From an uncultured Pseudomonadota bacterium (GTDB lineage: Bacteria > Myxococcota_A > Polyangia > HGW-17): a stretch of 12,580 nt of DNA. Below, one piece after another: positions 12,538-12,580 of this stretch. Every line of letters starts with the position of its first letter. Within the stretch, counting starts at the first letter, position 1. Made by a program: the position numbers and the translations under genes. The notes under the pieces are model-generated. The model saw only the letters and a program-made list of their open reading frames with translations, made no database searches and was not told the DNA's origin. The stretch lies in contig CALKWH010000470.1 in the NCBI GenBank assembly GCA_938004375.1, positions 1 through 12,580 of the forward strand, read 5' to 3'.

Positions 12538-12580
12538 AGATCGGAAGAGCACACGTCTGAACTCCAGTCACCGAATACGA
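12538..12580 (+). other. Illumina TruSeq adapter and index (artefact)
   Basis: From 12538 the sequence is the standard TruSeq read-1 adapter (agatcggaagagcacacgtc and on to ...cagtcac at 12571). An 8-base index-like stretch cgaatacg (12572-12579) follows, and one base, a, fits the adapter continuation. This is untrimmed library sequence, not genome. It should be removed before annotation. Confidence 0.98.

Noticed and set aside
12272..12571. 99-codon minus-strand frame beginning MTGVQTCALPI
   Set aside because: Its first 11 codons are adapter. The remainder lies in intergenic hairpins and overlaps the thioesterase start; the frame ending at 12442 fits coding better.

Overview
The window looks like a draft or metagenome-derived contig from a high-GC bacterium of the former Deltaproteobacteria (Myxococcota/Bradymonadota-like). 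This rests on two kinds of evidence. The first is lipoproteins with Asn-Asn-Val linkers, DUF4215/Myxococcus-type cysteine-rich repeats and RCC1 repeats. The second is a proteobacterial-type rpmI-rplT-ihfA-merR-tRNA-Pro cluster. The taxonomic call is inference; no rRNA is present. Both contig ends have technical reasons to stop: the left edge is a perfect 9-bp tandem repeat, and the last 43 bases are Illumina adapter plus index.

Left part, all minus strand (1-2328): the 5' end of a lipoprotein gene whose mature part starts with (NNV)n, preceded in transcription order by a 717-residue lipoprotein with seven Cys-rich repeats and seven RCC1 blades. Both are probably anchored at the cell surface.

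Centre-left, minus strand (2397-4438), is a translation and housekeeping block. In transcription order it runs: promoter, an unrecognised 52-residue basic protein, rpmI (L35), rplT (L20), ihfA (with its own likely promoter and repeat-flanked -35 box), a MerR-like protein, a GC hairpin, tRNA-Pro(GGG), then tmRNA (ssrA) from its own promoter. infC and pheST, which usually sit in this cluster, are absent from it. An intergenic stretch of about 300 bp with divergent promoters follows.

Centre-right, plus strand (4690-11711): a promoter, tRNA-Leu(CAG), then four genes joined by three ATGA stop/start overlaps. They encode a GT-C-type membrane glycosyltransferase, a KynB-like cyclase/hydrolase with an intact metal site, a 1204-residue lipoprotein (helical repeats, DUF3857-like domain, transglutaminase fold without its catalytic Cys and His), and a 351-residue lipoprotein of unknown function. 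The coupling implies co-expression and suggests an envelope-associated job that I cannot name. No separate promoter or terminator is visible between tRNA-Leu and this operon.

Right part, minus strand: a hot-dog thioesterase of the FlK type with a long acidic tail, converging on the operon with 10 bp between stops. Upstream of it lie two perfect hairpins, the last 31 codons of another gene, and then adapter sequence.

Most of the window is ordinary. The best candidates for something undescribed are the 52-residue ribosomal-operon protein and the four-gene coupled envelope operon.
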